A DNA stretch of 13,528 nucleotides from Actinomycetes bacterium (GTDB lineage: Bacteria; Actinomycetota; Actinomycetes; Propionibacteriales; Propionibacteriaceae), in NCBI GenBank assembly GCA_009785885.1, contig WQUE01000120.1:1-13528 (forward strand), read 5' to 3'. The notes under the pieces are model-generated. The model was not told the origin of the DNA, searched no databases, and worked only from the letters and a program-made list of their open reading frames with translations. Every line of letters starts with the position of its first letter. Position 1 is the first letter of the stretch. Both the position numbers and the translations under genes were made by a program. Positions 5,269 to 12,719 of the stretch are shown here, in pieces.

Positions 5269-6570
5269 ATGCACACACACCTACGAGGCGCCATGGCGGT
5301 CGGCGCGGGCGCCGTCGCGGTCGCGCTGAGCCTCACCGGATGCAGCTCGGGCAACACCCCCGCGAGCACATCCACCTCGACATCAGGAGCACCAACCAGC
5401 AGCAGCACGACGAGCAGCGCCCCCTCCAACGGGCTCTCGTCGTCCAGCAGCGCCCTGACCATCCTGTTCGGTTCCTCGGGCGACGCCGAGACGAAAGCAA
5501 TGCAGGACGCGGCGACCGCGTGGTCGGCCACGTCCGGCACGCAGGTGACGGTCACGACGGCCGCCAACATGGATCAGGAGATGGCCCAGGGCTTCGCCGG
5601 CGGGAAGCCCGCCGACGTGTTCTACCTCGGCACGGGTGTGCTCGCCGGCTACGCCGACGCCGGCAACCTGCTCGCCTACGGCGACCTGATGCCGAATAAG
5701 GCCGACTTCTATCCCTCGCTCGTCGCGAACTTCACCTACAAGGGCAAGTTCTACTGCGCGCCGAAGGATTTCTCGACGCTCGGCCTGATCATCAACACGG
5801 ACATGTGGGCGGCGGCCGGCCTGACGGACGCCGACTACCCGACGACGTGGGAGCAACTTCACGCGGTGGCAAAGAGGCTGACCACGGGCGGCGTCACTGG
5901 CATCATCCCCGGCGGCCAGTACGAGCGGCTGGGCGCGTTCATGGTGCAGAACGGATCCAACCTGATGAGCCCCGACGGCACCAAGGTGACCGCGGCCGAC
6001 CAGTCGAACATCGACGCGCTGGCGTTCGTGAAGACAATGCTCGCCGACGGCTCGATGAAGTTCGCCGCCGATGTCAGCGCCGGCTGGGGCGGCGAGGCGT
6101 TCGGCACCGGCAAGGCGGCCATGACAATCGAGGGCAACTGGATCACCGGCGCCATGAACGGCGACTACAAGAACATCAAGTGGAAGGCCGTCCCGCTGCC
6201 CACCGGCCCGTCCGGCAAGAAGGGCACCCTGCAGTTCACGAACTGCTGGGGCATCGCGGCGGCGTCGCCGAATCAGCAGGCGGCGCTGAAGCTTGTCGAG
6301 TTCATGACGACCAAGGACCAGCAGATGAAGTTCTCGCAGGCGTTCGGCGTGCTGCCGTCCATCCAGTCGGCCGCGGCCGACTACAAGGCGGCGTATCCGA
6401 ACCTGTCGATCTTCATGGACGCCGTCCAGTACGCCCAAGGCGTGCCGACGCTGAAGGGTTCGTCGGATGTGCTGAAGGAGCTGAACAACAATCTCGGACA
6501 GCTGGCGACTTCTGACCCGGCGACGATCCTGAATGCGGCACAAACCCAGCTGCAAGCCCTCATGAAGTGA
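5269..6570 (+). CDS. Sugar ABC transporter substrate-binding lipoprotein (CUT1 family)
   Basis: This 433-residue family 1 extracellular solute-binding protein captures an oligosaccharide outside the membrane and delivers it to the two permeases encoded next. The N-terminus is a lipoprotein signal peptide with hydrophobic core MAVGAGAVAVALSL and lipobox LTGC (Cys25), followed by an unusually long Ser/Thr-rich linker (about 26-62). The mature core begins near ALTILFGSSGDAETKAM. The block GEAFGTGKAAMTIEGNW is characteristic of this family. The start is the ATG at 5269, six bases after a complete AAGGAGGT Shine-Dalgarno (5255-5262); longer upstream readings cross the operator and are not credible. 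Permease genes follow after 7 bp. Ligand identity is not readable; the GH65 gene downstream suggests an alpha-linked glucodisaccharide or glucoside. Confidence 0.95.
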   Translation: MHTHLRGAMAVGAGAVAVALSLTGCSSGNTPASTSTSTSGAPTSSSTTSSAPSNGLSSSSSALTILFGSSGDAETKAMQDAATAWSATSGTQVTVTTAANMDQEMAQGFAGGKPADVFYLGTGVLAGYADAGNLLAYGDLMPNKADFYPSLVANFTYKGKFYCAPKDFSTLGLIINTDMWAAAGLTDADYPTTWEQLHAVAKRLTTGGVTGIIPGGQYERLGAFMVQNGSNLMSPDGTKVTAADQSNIDALAFVKTMLADGSMKFAADVSAGWGGEAFGTGKAAMTIEGNWITGAMNGDYKNIKWKAVPLPTGPSGKKGTLQFTNCWGIAAASPNQQAALKLVEFMTTKDQQMKFSQAFGVLPSIQSAAADYKAAYPNLSIFMDAVQYAQGVPTLKGSSDVLKELNNNLGQLATSDPATILNAAQTQLQALMK

Positions 6571-6577
6571 GGTTTGG

Positions 6578-7678
6578 GTGAAGAGCGCATCGGCGCGGTC
6601 CTCCTCGCGCACAGGAGGCATCCGGCGCGGAGAGGTGATCTCCGGCTGGTTGTTCACCGCGCCGATGCTGCTCATCGTCGGGCTGTTCCTGGTCGTGCCG
6701 ATCGGCATGGCCTTGTGGGTGAGCGTCTCGGATTACTCCGGTCGCGGCAGCCCTTTCTCGGGCGAGTTCCACTTCGTCGGGCTGACGCACTACGCGGAGA
6801 TCACCAGCGGCGGTGGACTCACCGAGCGCAACTTCGGCATTGCCCTGCGCAATTCTTTGTGGTACACGCTCCTGGTTGTGCCCACCCAGACCGCGATCTC
6901 CCTGATGTTGGCGGTCCTTCTCAATCGCCAGCGATTGCGTGGCCGCGGTTTCTTCCGCACCGCGTTCTATTTTCCGTCCGTCACGAGTTCCGTGGCGATC
7001 ACGGTGCTGTGGCTGTTCCTGTTCAACGCCACCGGCGCCATCAACGCCATGCTCGGCTGGCTCCACATCAACGGCCCGAACTGGTTCAACAATCCGCAGG
7101 GTCTGCTCCACGCGACCCTGTCAGGGCTTGGCGTGAACCGGGCACCCAACGCCCTGGCACGTCACACGATTCTCGGCGTCAGTTGGTGGGACTGGCTGGC
7201 CGGGCCGTCCTGGGCGATGACCGCCCTCATGCTCATGGCGATCTTCACGACTTCGGGCACATTCATGCTGCTGTTCATCGCGGCGCTTCAGAACCTGTCG
7301 CCGGAAGTCGACGAGGCTGCGATCGTCGACGGAGCAAACGGCTGGCAGCGCTTCTGGCAGGTGACGCTACCCCAAGTGCGCCCGACCATCTTCACCGTCG
7401 TGACGCTCGGCGTCATCGGATGCTGGCAGGTGTTCGACCAGGTTTTCACCGGGACGCAGGGACAGCCGGCGAACACCACGCTGACGCCCGCCTACCTGGC
7501 CTACAACACCGCCTTCGGCCCCAACGCCCAGTGGGGCACGGCCGCCGCCATCGGCTTCGTCCTGTTCGTCATCATCATTCTGTTCAACCTGGGGCAAAGA
7601 GCCATGCTCACCGATCGCTCCGACCGCGCACCCCGTCCCCACCGCGTCAAGGTTGGCACGAAAGGAGCCGCTTCATGA
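6578..7678 (+). CDS. Sugar ABC transporter permease, MalF-type (CUT1)
   Basis: The 366-residue inner-membrane permease forms half of the translocation channel. A basic N-terminus precedes the first helix (ISGWLFTAPMLLIVGLFLVVPIGMALW, about 21-47), followed by further helices. The cytoplasmic EAA loop that docks onto the ATPase is clear at residues 246-265: EAAIVDGANGWQRFWQVTLP. A region of about 75 residues after residue 155 (NATGAINAMLGWLHINGPNW and onward) is the periplasmic insertion seen in MalF-like partners. The start is GTG at 6578, five bases after GAGG overlapping the preceding stop, so coupling with the binding protein is tight. The final TGA overlaps the next start as ATGA. Substrate follows the operon's binding protein. 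Confidence 0.95.
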   Translation: MKSASARSSSRTGGIRRGEVISGWLFTAPMLLIVGLFLVVPIGMALWVSVSDYSGRGSPFSGEFHFVGLTHYAEITSGGGLTERNFGIALRNSLWYTLLVVPTQTAISLMLAVLLNRQRLRGRGFFRTAFYFPSVTSSVAITVLWLFLFNATGAINAMLGWLHINGPNWFNNPQGLLHATLSGLGVNRAPNALARHTILGVSWWDWLAGPSWAMTALMLMAIFTTSGTFMLLFIAALQNLSPEVDEAAIVDGANGWQRFWQVTLPQVRPTIFTVVTLGVIGCWQVFDQVFTGTQGQPANTTLTPAYLAYNTAFGPNAQWGTAAAIGFVLFVIIILFNLGQRAMLTDRSDRAPRPHRVKVGTKGAAS

Positions 7679-8550
7679 GCGCCGGTCACGCGACACCGGT
7701 CCGTTTGCCCACACAGCGCGTCGGCCGGTTCGAGCCGTCGCAGGTCGTGCTGTATATCGTCTTGTCCCTCATCGCCCTGCTGTACATTTTCCCCTTCCTC
7801 ATCCAGGTGGCCACCGTGTTCAAGACGGACAACGATGCCGCGCTGCATCCGCTCTCGCTGATCCCGCAGAATTGGACCTCGGCCGCCCTGAATCAGCTCG
7901 TCCTGCATTCCGATTACGGGCGCTGGTTCCTCAACTCGGTGATCGTCACGGCGTTCGTGACCGCGGGACGGGTGTTCTTCAACTCGTTGGCAGGCTACGC
8001 GCTCGCCCGGTTGCATTTCCGGGGCCGCAACGCGGTCTTCGCAGCCCTGATCGGGGTGATGAGTGTGCCCATGGCGGTCCTGCTGATCCCGCGCTTCCTC
8101 ATCTTGCAGAACATTGGCCTCTACGACACCTATGCCGGCATGATTCTTCCCCTGCTCGTCGACGCGACCGGCGTGTTTATCATGAAGAACTTCTTCGAGT
8201 CGATCCCGGTCTCCGTCGAGGAATCCGCCCGGGTCGACGGCGCGAGCACCTTCCGGCTGTTCTGGTCGGTTGTGCTGCCCATGGCTGCGCCCGCGCTCAT
8301 CACCATCACCATCCTGAGTTTCCAGGGGTCGTGGAACGAACTGTCGCACTTCGTGGTGTCGACGCAGAGCCCCCGGTTGGCGACGTTGACCAAAGGCGTA
8401 GCGCAGTTGGCGTCGGGTGCCGTGGACGCCGCCAAGCGATATCCGTTCAAGCTCGCGGCCGCGACGATCATGACCATCCCGGTGATCGTCTTGTTCTTCA
8501 TCTTCCAGAAGCGCATCATGAACGTCGGGGCGGGAGCGGTCAAGGAATGA
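7675..8550 (+). CDS. Sugar ABC transporter permease, MalG-type (CUT1)
   Basis: The 291-residue permease is the second half of the importer channel. The first helix is at about 22-45 (QVVLYIVLSLIALLYIFPFLI), and the family block FFNSLAGYALARLHFRGRN follows. The EAA-loop is at residues 182-201, reading EESARVDGASTFRLFWSVVLP, so Glu-Ser-Ala replaces Glu-Ala-Ala, a common variant. The end (FIFQKRIMNVGAGAVKE) matches the usual MalG terminus, QKyfvkGltaGAVKG-like. The start is the ATG at 7675, overlapping the previous stop by ATGA and preceded by AAAGGAG at 7661-7667. No ATPase gene follows, so the importer probably borrows a shared MsmK/MalK-type ATPase. A hairpin overlaps its stop codon and separates it from the phosphorylase gene. 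Confidence 0.95.
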   Translation: MSAGHATPVRLPTQRVGRFEPSQVVLYIVLSLIALLYIFPFLIQVATVFKTDNDAALHPLSLIPQNWTSAALNQLVLHSDYGRWFLNSVIVTAFVTAGRVFFNSLAGYALARLHFRGRNAVFAALIGVMSVPMAVLLIPRFLILQNIGLYDTYAGMILPLLVDATGVFIMKNFFESIPVSVEESARVDGASTFRLFWSVVLPMAAPALITITILSFQGSWNELSHFVVSTQSPRLATLTKGVAQLASGAVDAAKRYPFKLAAATIMTIPVIVLFFIFQKRIMNVGAGAVKE

Positions 8551-8594
8551 CGCCGCATCAGGCTCCCGGCTCGCGGCGTCCTGCCTTGTTCTTT
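8549..8594 (+). terminator. Intercistronic hairpin with U-rich tail (possible partial terminator)
   Basis: GACGCCGC (8549-8556, including part of the permease stop) pairs perfectly with GCGGCGTC (8573-8580) around a 16-base loop, and the U-rich cttgttcttt follows at 8585-8594. The tail begins four bases after the stem, so it is not a strong terminator. Inside an operon it could reduce read-through into the phosphorylase gene or protect the 3' end of the transporter mRNA. Confidence 0.45.
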
Positions 8595-8673
8595 CCGGCG
8601 CCTATCACGGGCGATCGTCTCCCCGGATATCGTGCGTGCGCGACGGCGACGTGCCACGAGGGAGGGAGGCCCG

Positions 8674-11208
8674 ATGAATGAGGTCGACGGCGTTGTCATG
8701 GCGGTGGCCGGCGCGATCCCAGAGGCCGCGTCGCTGATCGTCGAACTACGGCACGAGGGCCTTGGAGTCGCGCTCATCGTGACGGACACCGGCCTGGCCC
8801 CGGGCGGCGCACCCTTGGCCGGTGTGGTCGTGCTGGCGGGGTCCCCGGACGATCCCGGCGTGTTCGCCGCCGCTGCGGCACGTCTCGGTCTCGATCCAGG
8901 TCTGTGCCTCGCCGTCACCGACGGGCCGGCCGGCGTGGATGCTGCGCTGGCCGCGGGCATCTGGACGATCGGGGTGGGGCCGGCGACGCGGTTCGCCCGG
9001 GCGCACGCGGTCGTCCCGTCCCTGGCCGGGCTCGGCTGGGCCGGCCTGCGCGGGCTCGTGGAGGACGCCGCGTGGACGATCCGCCGGCCCGTCTCCCCCA
9101 CCGCGGATCACCACCTGGAGACGCTGCTCACGATCGGCAACGGCCATTTCGCGGTCCGGGGCACGACATTGGAGGGCCGGCCCGGTGAGGATGCGGCGAG
9201 CTTCATGCACGGGGTCTGGGACGACATGCCGGTCAGCCGCACCGAACTGGCCAACCTGCCCCGCTGGTGGGGCATGGACCTGTGGGTGAACGGGGCCCGG
9301 CTGGGGCGCGATGGCACGCCGGGCGACGGTGTGTGGTCCCTCGATCTGCGCACGGGGCTGCTGACCCGTACGCTGACGTGGCTCCCGGACGCAAGCACCG
9401 AGGTCGCGCTGACCGACGAGCGTTTCTGCAGCCTCGACCAGCCGCACGCCGCCGCCGTCCGGCTGACCGTGAAGGCGATCCGCGGGCAGGCGTCCGTCGG
9501 CGTCCGCAGCGGCTTGGACGTCCACGTCGACAACCTCGGCCTGCGGCACTGGGACCTGGTGGACCAGGCCGTCCACGGCCTCACCGTCGAGGCGACGACG
9601 CGGACCCGCGCGACGAGAACCGAACTGTCGGCGTGCGCCGTTCTGCGGTCCGACGAGGCCGCCGTCGAGTCCTGCGAGGCCGACGGGCAACCGGCGATTC
9701 TGCTCTCCGCGATCGTGTCCGAGGGCCAGACCTGGCAGGCCACGAAGTACGTCGCGCTCGCCAGCACCGAGGAGCGGTTCGACCCGCGCACCCGCGTGGC
9801 CGAGATCGCCGCGTCTGCGGCCCACACCGGCTGGGACGAGATGGCCCGGGCGAACCGGGCCGCGTGGGACCGGGTCTGGGACGCCTCGGACGTTCGCATC
9901 GACGGCGACCCGGCGGCGCAGCTCGCGCTGCGCTACAACCTGTTCCAGCTTGTCATCGCCGCGCCGCAGATCGCCGACGCGAGCATCGGCGCCAAGACGC
10001 TGTCCGGGTTCGGCTACCGCCACCACGTGTTCTGGGACACCGAGATCTTCATGCTGCCCGTCTTCACCTTCACCCAGCCGGAGATGGCCGCCCGGATGCT
10101 GGCGTACCGCTGGCGGCGCCTGCCCGGCGCCAGGCGCAAGGCCCTGGCCTGCGGCGGCGGGGGAGCCCGCTTCCCGTGGGAGAGCGCCGGCACCGGCGAC
10201 GAGGTGTGCCCCACCTGGGTGGAGAACCCGGCGGACCCTGCCCACCCGATCCGCATCTGGACGGGCGACCTCGAACTCCACCTCAACGCCGATCTGGCCT
10301 ACGCCTGCCTCCAGTACTGGCGTGTGGCCGGTGACGACGACTTCATGCGCAAGCATGGTGTCGAGCTGATCTGCGACACGGCCACGTTCTGGGCGACGAC
10401 CGCGCGGCTCGAAGACGACGGGTGCTACCACTTCCGGGATGTCATCGGGCCCGACGAATACCACGAGCACGCCGATGACAACGCCTTCACCAACGCGATG
10501 GCCGCCTGGCACCTGCGGTGGGCGCCGCGCGTCCTCGCGTGGCTGGACCAGGCCCACCCGGACGACGCCGCGAGCCTGCGCGCCCGGCTCGGGATCGACG
10601 CGGACCGCGAGACGCTGTGGCGCAGGGTCGCCGACGCCATCGTCCCGCCACGTGAGCGTGGCGGGGTCATCGAGCAACAGGAGGGTTTCTTCGGCCTGAC
10701 CGACGTGGATGTCGCGTTGGCCCGCGATCCGACACGGACACAGTCGATGCAGCAGATCTACGGCATCGAGGCGACCCACCACACACAGAACCTGAAGCAA
10801 CCGGACGTGCTGATGCTCGCGTACCTGCTGCCGGAACTGTTCACACGGGAGCAGTTCCTCGCCAACTACCGCTACTACGACCCCCGCACCGACCACGAAC
10901 TGGGCTCCAGCCTCGGGCCGTCCATCAGTGCGATCATCGCATGCCGCGCCGGGGACCCGCAGGCCGCCTACGCGCACTTCCGGCGGGCCGCCCAAACCGA
11001 TCTGGTGGATGTGCGCGGCAACGCTCGCGATGGCGTCCACGGCGCCTCAGCGGGGGGCCTGTGGCAGGCGGTCGTGTTCGGCTTCGCGGGGCTGTCCGTG
11101 GACGACGCTGGATGGCGCACCGTCCCGGTCCTGCCGACCGGTTGGACGCGGATCAGTTTCTCGTTCTGGTGGCGCGGGAAGCGCCAGGACGTCGTCGTGA
11201 GCGCCTGA
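8674..11208 (+). CDS. GH65 disaccharide phosphorylase (kojibiose-phosphorylase-like) with a degenerate N-terminal HAD/beta-phosphoglucomutase domain
   Basis: The 844-residue protein belongs to glycoside hydrolase family 65, enzymes that split alpha-glucosides with phosphate, inverting to beta-glucose 1-phosphate. Residues about 140-844 are GH65: start of the beta-sandwich at LETLLTIGNGHFAVRG; substrate motif FGYRHHVFWDTEIF (about 446-459); catalytic acid Glu595 in VIGPDEYHEHADDNAFTN; KQ pair 708-709 in HTQNLKQPDVL; phosphate-binding HGASAGG (789-795). SGFGYRHHVFWDTEIF is closer, from memory, to kojibiose or glucosylglycerol phosphorylases than to maltose phosphorylases, so specificity is only suggested. 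Residues about 1-125 resemble a truncated beta-phosphoglucomutase (DPGVFAAAAARLGLDPGLCLAVTDGPAGVDAAL), lacking the cap and most catalytic residues. Start: ATG at 8674 after GGAGGGAGG (8661-8669). No hydrolase motif or signal peptide, so it is cytoplasmic. Confidence 0.93.
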   Translation: MNEVDGVVMAVAGAIPEAASLIVELRHEGLGVALIVTDTGLAPGGAPLAGVVVLAGSPDDPGVFAAAAARLGLDPGLCLAVTDGPAGVDAALAAGIWTIGVGPATRFARAHAVVPSLAGLGWAGLRGLVEDAAWTIRRPVSPTADHHLETLLTIGNGHFAVRGTTLEGRPGEDAASFMHGVWDDMPVSRTELANLPRWWGMDLWVNGARLGRDGTPGDGVWSLDLRTGLLTRTLTWLPDASTEVALTDERFCSLDQPHAAAVRLTVKAIRGQASVGVRSGLDVHVDNLGLRHWDLVDQAVHGLTVEATTRTRATRTELSACAVLRSDEAAVESCEADGQPAILLSAIVSEGQTWQATKYVALASTEERFDPRTRVAEIAASAAHTGWDEMARANRAAWDRVWDASDVRIDGDPAAQLALRYNLFQLVIAAPQIADASIGAKTLSGFGYRHHVFWDTEIFMLPVFTFTQPEMAARMLAYRWRRLPGARRKALACGGGGARFPWESAGTGDEVCPTWVENPADPAHPIRIWTGDLELHLNADLAYACLQYWRVAGDDDFMRKHGVELICDTATFWATTARLEDDGCYHFRDVIGPDEYHEHADDNAFTNAMAAWHLRWAPRVLAWLDQAHPDDAASLRARLGIDADRETLWRRVADAIVPPRERGGVIEQQEGFFGLTDVDVALARDPTRTQSMQQIYGIEATHHTQNLKQPDVLMLAYLLPELFTREQFLANYRYYDPRTDHELGSSLGPSISAIIACRAGDPQAAYAHFRRAAQTDLVDVRGNARDGVHGASAGGLWQAVVFGFAGLSVDDAGWRTVPVLPTGWTRISFSFWWRGKRQDVVVSA

Positions 11209-11226
11209 AGCGCACCCGGCCGGCGA

Positions 11227-11544
11227 TCAGTCGGCCGCCGGGGCCGCGGGAGGCGGGCTCGCGGGCTTCTCGGCCGGCGCCGGAGCCGGTTCGGCGTGGG
11301 TCTCCTTGGCGGTGACGGTCGGCGCGGACACCGCGACGGCGTCCTTCGCGGCCTTCTTCTTGCCCTTGTGCTGCGAGTCGGTGCTGTAGAACCCCGAGCC
11401 CTTGAACACGATGCCGACCGGGCTGAACACCTTCCGCAGCTTCCCCTGGCAGGTCGGGCACACGGTCAACGGCGCGTCCGTGAACTGCTGGAACACCTCC
11501 AGGTTCGCCCCGCATTGGTTGCAGTGGTACTCGTAGGTCGGCAT
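11227..11544 (-). CDS. FmdB family zinc-ribbon protein
   Basis: The 105-residue protein has an N-terminal FmdB/CxxC_CxxC_SSSS zinc ribbon: MPTYEYHCNQCGANLEVFQQF with Cys8 and Cys11, and Cys29 and Cys32 in TVCPTCQGKLRKVFSP, four ligands for one zinc. The segment GIVFKGSGFYSTDS that follows is also family-typical. After about residue 58 the protein is low complexity, Lys-rich and then Ala/Pro/Glu-rich, probably disordered. Members are called putative regulators by analogy with FmdB of formamidase operons, but no molecular role is established for the actinobacterial ones. In actinobacteria this gene commonly sits near a SAF-domain gene, as here. The start is ATG at 11544, with GAGGAGAC 11 bases upstream and a TAGAAT -10 beyond. 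Confidence 0.93.
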   Translation of the reverse strand: MPTYEYHCNQCGANLEVFQQFTDAPLTVCPTCQGKLRKVFSPVGIVFKGSGFYSTDSQHKGKKKAAKDAVAVSAPTVTAKETHAEPAPAPAEKPASPPPAAPAAD

Positions 11545-11570
11545 GGGCTAGGTCCGTCTCCTCGTCCTTT

Positions 11571-11591
11571 GTGGGCAACCCACCCATTCTA
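11571..11591 (-). promoter_or_regulatory. -10 element and small palindrome upstream of the FmdB gene
   Basis: TAGAAT on the minus strand (11591-11586) matches the actinobacterial -10 consensus and would start a leader of about 35 nt carrying the Shine-Dalgarno GAGGAGAC. GTGGG-CAA-CCCAC (11571-11583) is a perfect 5+5 inverted repeat covering the predicted transcription start, so it could be an operator or a 5' hairpin. The -10 is convincing; the palindrome is short and may be chance. Confidence 0.5.
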
Positions 11592-11629
11592 CGTGCCGCC
11601 ACCAGCCTGGGCCGCACCGCACCACCGGG

Positions 11630-11635
11630 TAGGGT
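11630..11635 (+). promoter_or_regulatory. -10 hexamer of a leaderless promoter for the 11643 gene
   Basis: TAGGGT fits TANNNT and ends seven bases before the GTG at 11643, placing the transcription start at the start codon. There is no Shine-Dalgarno in the gap. It faces away from the FmdB promoter, forming a compact divergent promoter region of about 100 bp. Confidence 0.5.
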
Positions 11636-11642
11636 CGGCCTC

Positions 11643-12047
11643 GTGAACCGAAGCGACATCCGCGGGGCCGCCACGCCCGCGCCCGCACCCGCCCAGGCCG
11701 TCGGGCAGGCGCTGACGGGCGACTGGCTCGCCGGGGCGGACGTCCCGGCGGGTGCCTCGCCGACCCGTATCGTCGCCTGGCTCGGCACCCGCGGCTGGCC
11801 GGCGGCCCGCCTGGCTTCGGCCCGGGACGAGGCCCGCCTTGCCGGTCTCCCCTGGCCCCGGCCCGTGCCGGCCGGCGAACGTGGCGGCCTGGGCGCCGCC
11901 CAGTTCCAGACGCTGCTGCGCGAGTGCCTTCTTCTGCTCGGGCTCGACCACGAGCCACCCGTGCTGCGCGATCTCACCGCGGCGCCGGGTGCCGCCGACC
12001 GGCGGCTGGCCGGCGAGGTCCCACCCCACCACGGGCGTGTCGGCTGA
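11643..12047 (+). CDS. Hypothetical protein, unrecognised
   Basis: I do not recognise this 134-residue protein. Third-position GC is consistently high on this strand, which favours it over the antisense reading. It starts with an Ala/Pro-rich stretch (about 8-20), continues with GDWLAGADVPAGASPTRIVAWL and an Arg/Ala-rich helical part, and includes a Leu-rich helix, FQTLLRECLLLLGLDHEP (about 91-108). There is no signal peptide, transmembrane helix or cysteine cluster. The GTG at 11643 is chosen because a TAGGGT -10 ends seven bases before it; the longer reading from 11571 would cross that promoter. It is divergent from the FmdB gene and convergent with the SAF-domain gene, with 10 bp between their ends. 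Function unknown; existence fairly likely. Confidence 0.6.
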   Translation: MNRSDIRGAATPAPAPAQAVGQALTGDWLAGADVPAGASPTRIVAWLGTRGWPAARLASARDEARLAGLPWPRPVPAGERGGLGAAQFQTLLRECLLLLGLDHEPPVLRDLTAAPGAADRRLAGEVPPHHGRVG

Positions 12048-12057
12048 GCCCAGGACG

Positions 12058-12684
12058 CTACTCGATCAGCACACCCAGGCTGGTGCCCGACGCCGTGGCG
12101 ATCCGCTGGGCCTGCTCCGGGGTCGTCGCAACGACGATCAGCGCCGTCGAGGGCGCGGCCCCGCCGAGCAATCCTCTGTCGCCATCGGACGGCAAGGCCG
12201 CCACGCGTGCATGGGTCGCAACGACCGCGGATCCCCCATCACCGGTACCTCCGATCACCGACACCAGCGTCCCGACCTCGAGCAGCGTCGCGACGGCCGG
12301 ATCGGACAACCGGAACGGCACCAGCACCTCACCCGGCGCCCGGGTCGCCCACGAGTCGGACCCGCCGATAGCGACCTCGGTCAGCATGGCCCCCTCGGGC
12401 TGCCCCACGGCCAACGTCGCCCCGACGGCCGCGCCGAGGGTCGTCAGGGCGCCCACGGGGGCGAGCCCGTCCGGGACATCCACCAGACGTACATCCGCAG
12501 CGGCGACGACCTCCCCCGCCGGTAGCGCCTTCGTCGTCACGACGACCGGATGACCTGCCTTCGGTGGCGCGAACACGACCGACAGCGCCGCCATCAGCCC
12601 GATGACAAGCGCAACAACACCAACGGCCCGGCGATGCCACCGCAGGACACGGAACAGCCGGGCGAAACTCCACGAGGTTCTCAT
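12058..12684 (-). CDS. SAF-domain membrane protein, CpaB/RcpC-like
   Basis: The 208-residue protein has a short basic cytoplasmic N-terminus, one transmembrane helix (AVGVVALVIGLMAALSVVFA, about 20-39), then a SAF domain (about 46-108) with the typical VVVTTKALPAGEVVAAADVRLVDVP start. A second beta-rich part follows (VLVPFRLSDPAVATLLEVGTLVSVIG). This resembles CpaB/RcpC, a periplasmic component of Flp/Tad pilus machines, but in actinobacteria such stand-alone SAF proteins near fmdB often have no other pilus gene beside them, and their role is open. No tad genes are adjacent here, although a TadE/G-like gene lies at 2643-3074. The start is the ATG at 12684, six bases after CAGAAT, with no proper Shine-Dalgarno. 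The DnaA-box pair lies just upstream. Confidence 0.85.
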   Translation of the reverse strand: MRTSWSFARLFRVLRWHRRAVGVVALVIGLMAALSVVFAPPKAGHPVVVTTKALPAGEVVAAADVRLVDVPDGLAPVGALTTLGAAVGATLAVGQPEGAMLTEVAIGGSDSWATRAPGEVLVPFRLSDPAVATLLEVGTLVSVIGGTGDGGSAVVATHARVAALPSDGDRGLLGGAAPSTALIVVATTPEQAQRIATASGTSLGVLIE

Positions 12685-12690
12685 ACCTTC

Positions 12691-12696
12691 ATTCTG
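12691..12696 (-). promoter_or_regulatory. -10-like hexamer of the SAF-domain gene
   Basis: CAGAAT on the minus strand has the conserved A and T of TANNNT and ends six bases before the ATG at 12684. This is the same spacing as at the DUF2510 gene, suggesting a leaderless transcript. The first base deviates and no -35 was found. Confidence 0.4.
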
Positions 12697-12719
12697 GTGA
12701 TCTGCGCGCGTTTGATCCG

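Noticed and set aside
8746..11040. 764-codon minus-strand open frame antisense to the GH65 gene
   Set aside because: It is an antisense shadow: no stop codons because of GC bias, no domain, and repetitive Arg/Gly/Val/Pro composition. The sense strand has all GH65 motifs.
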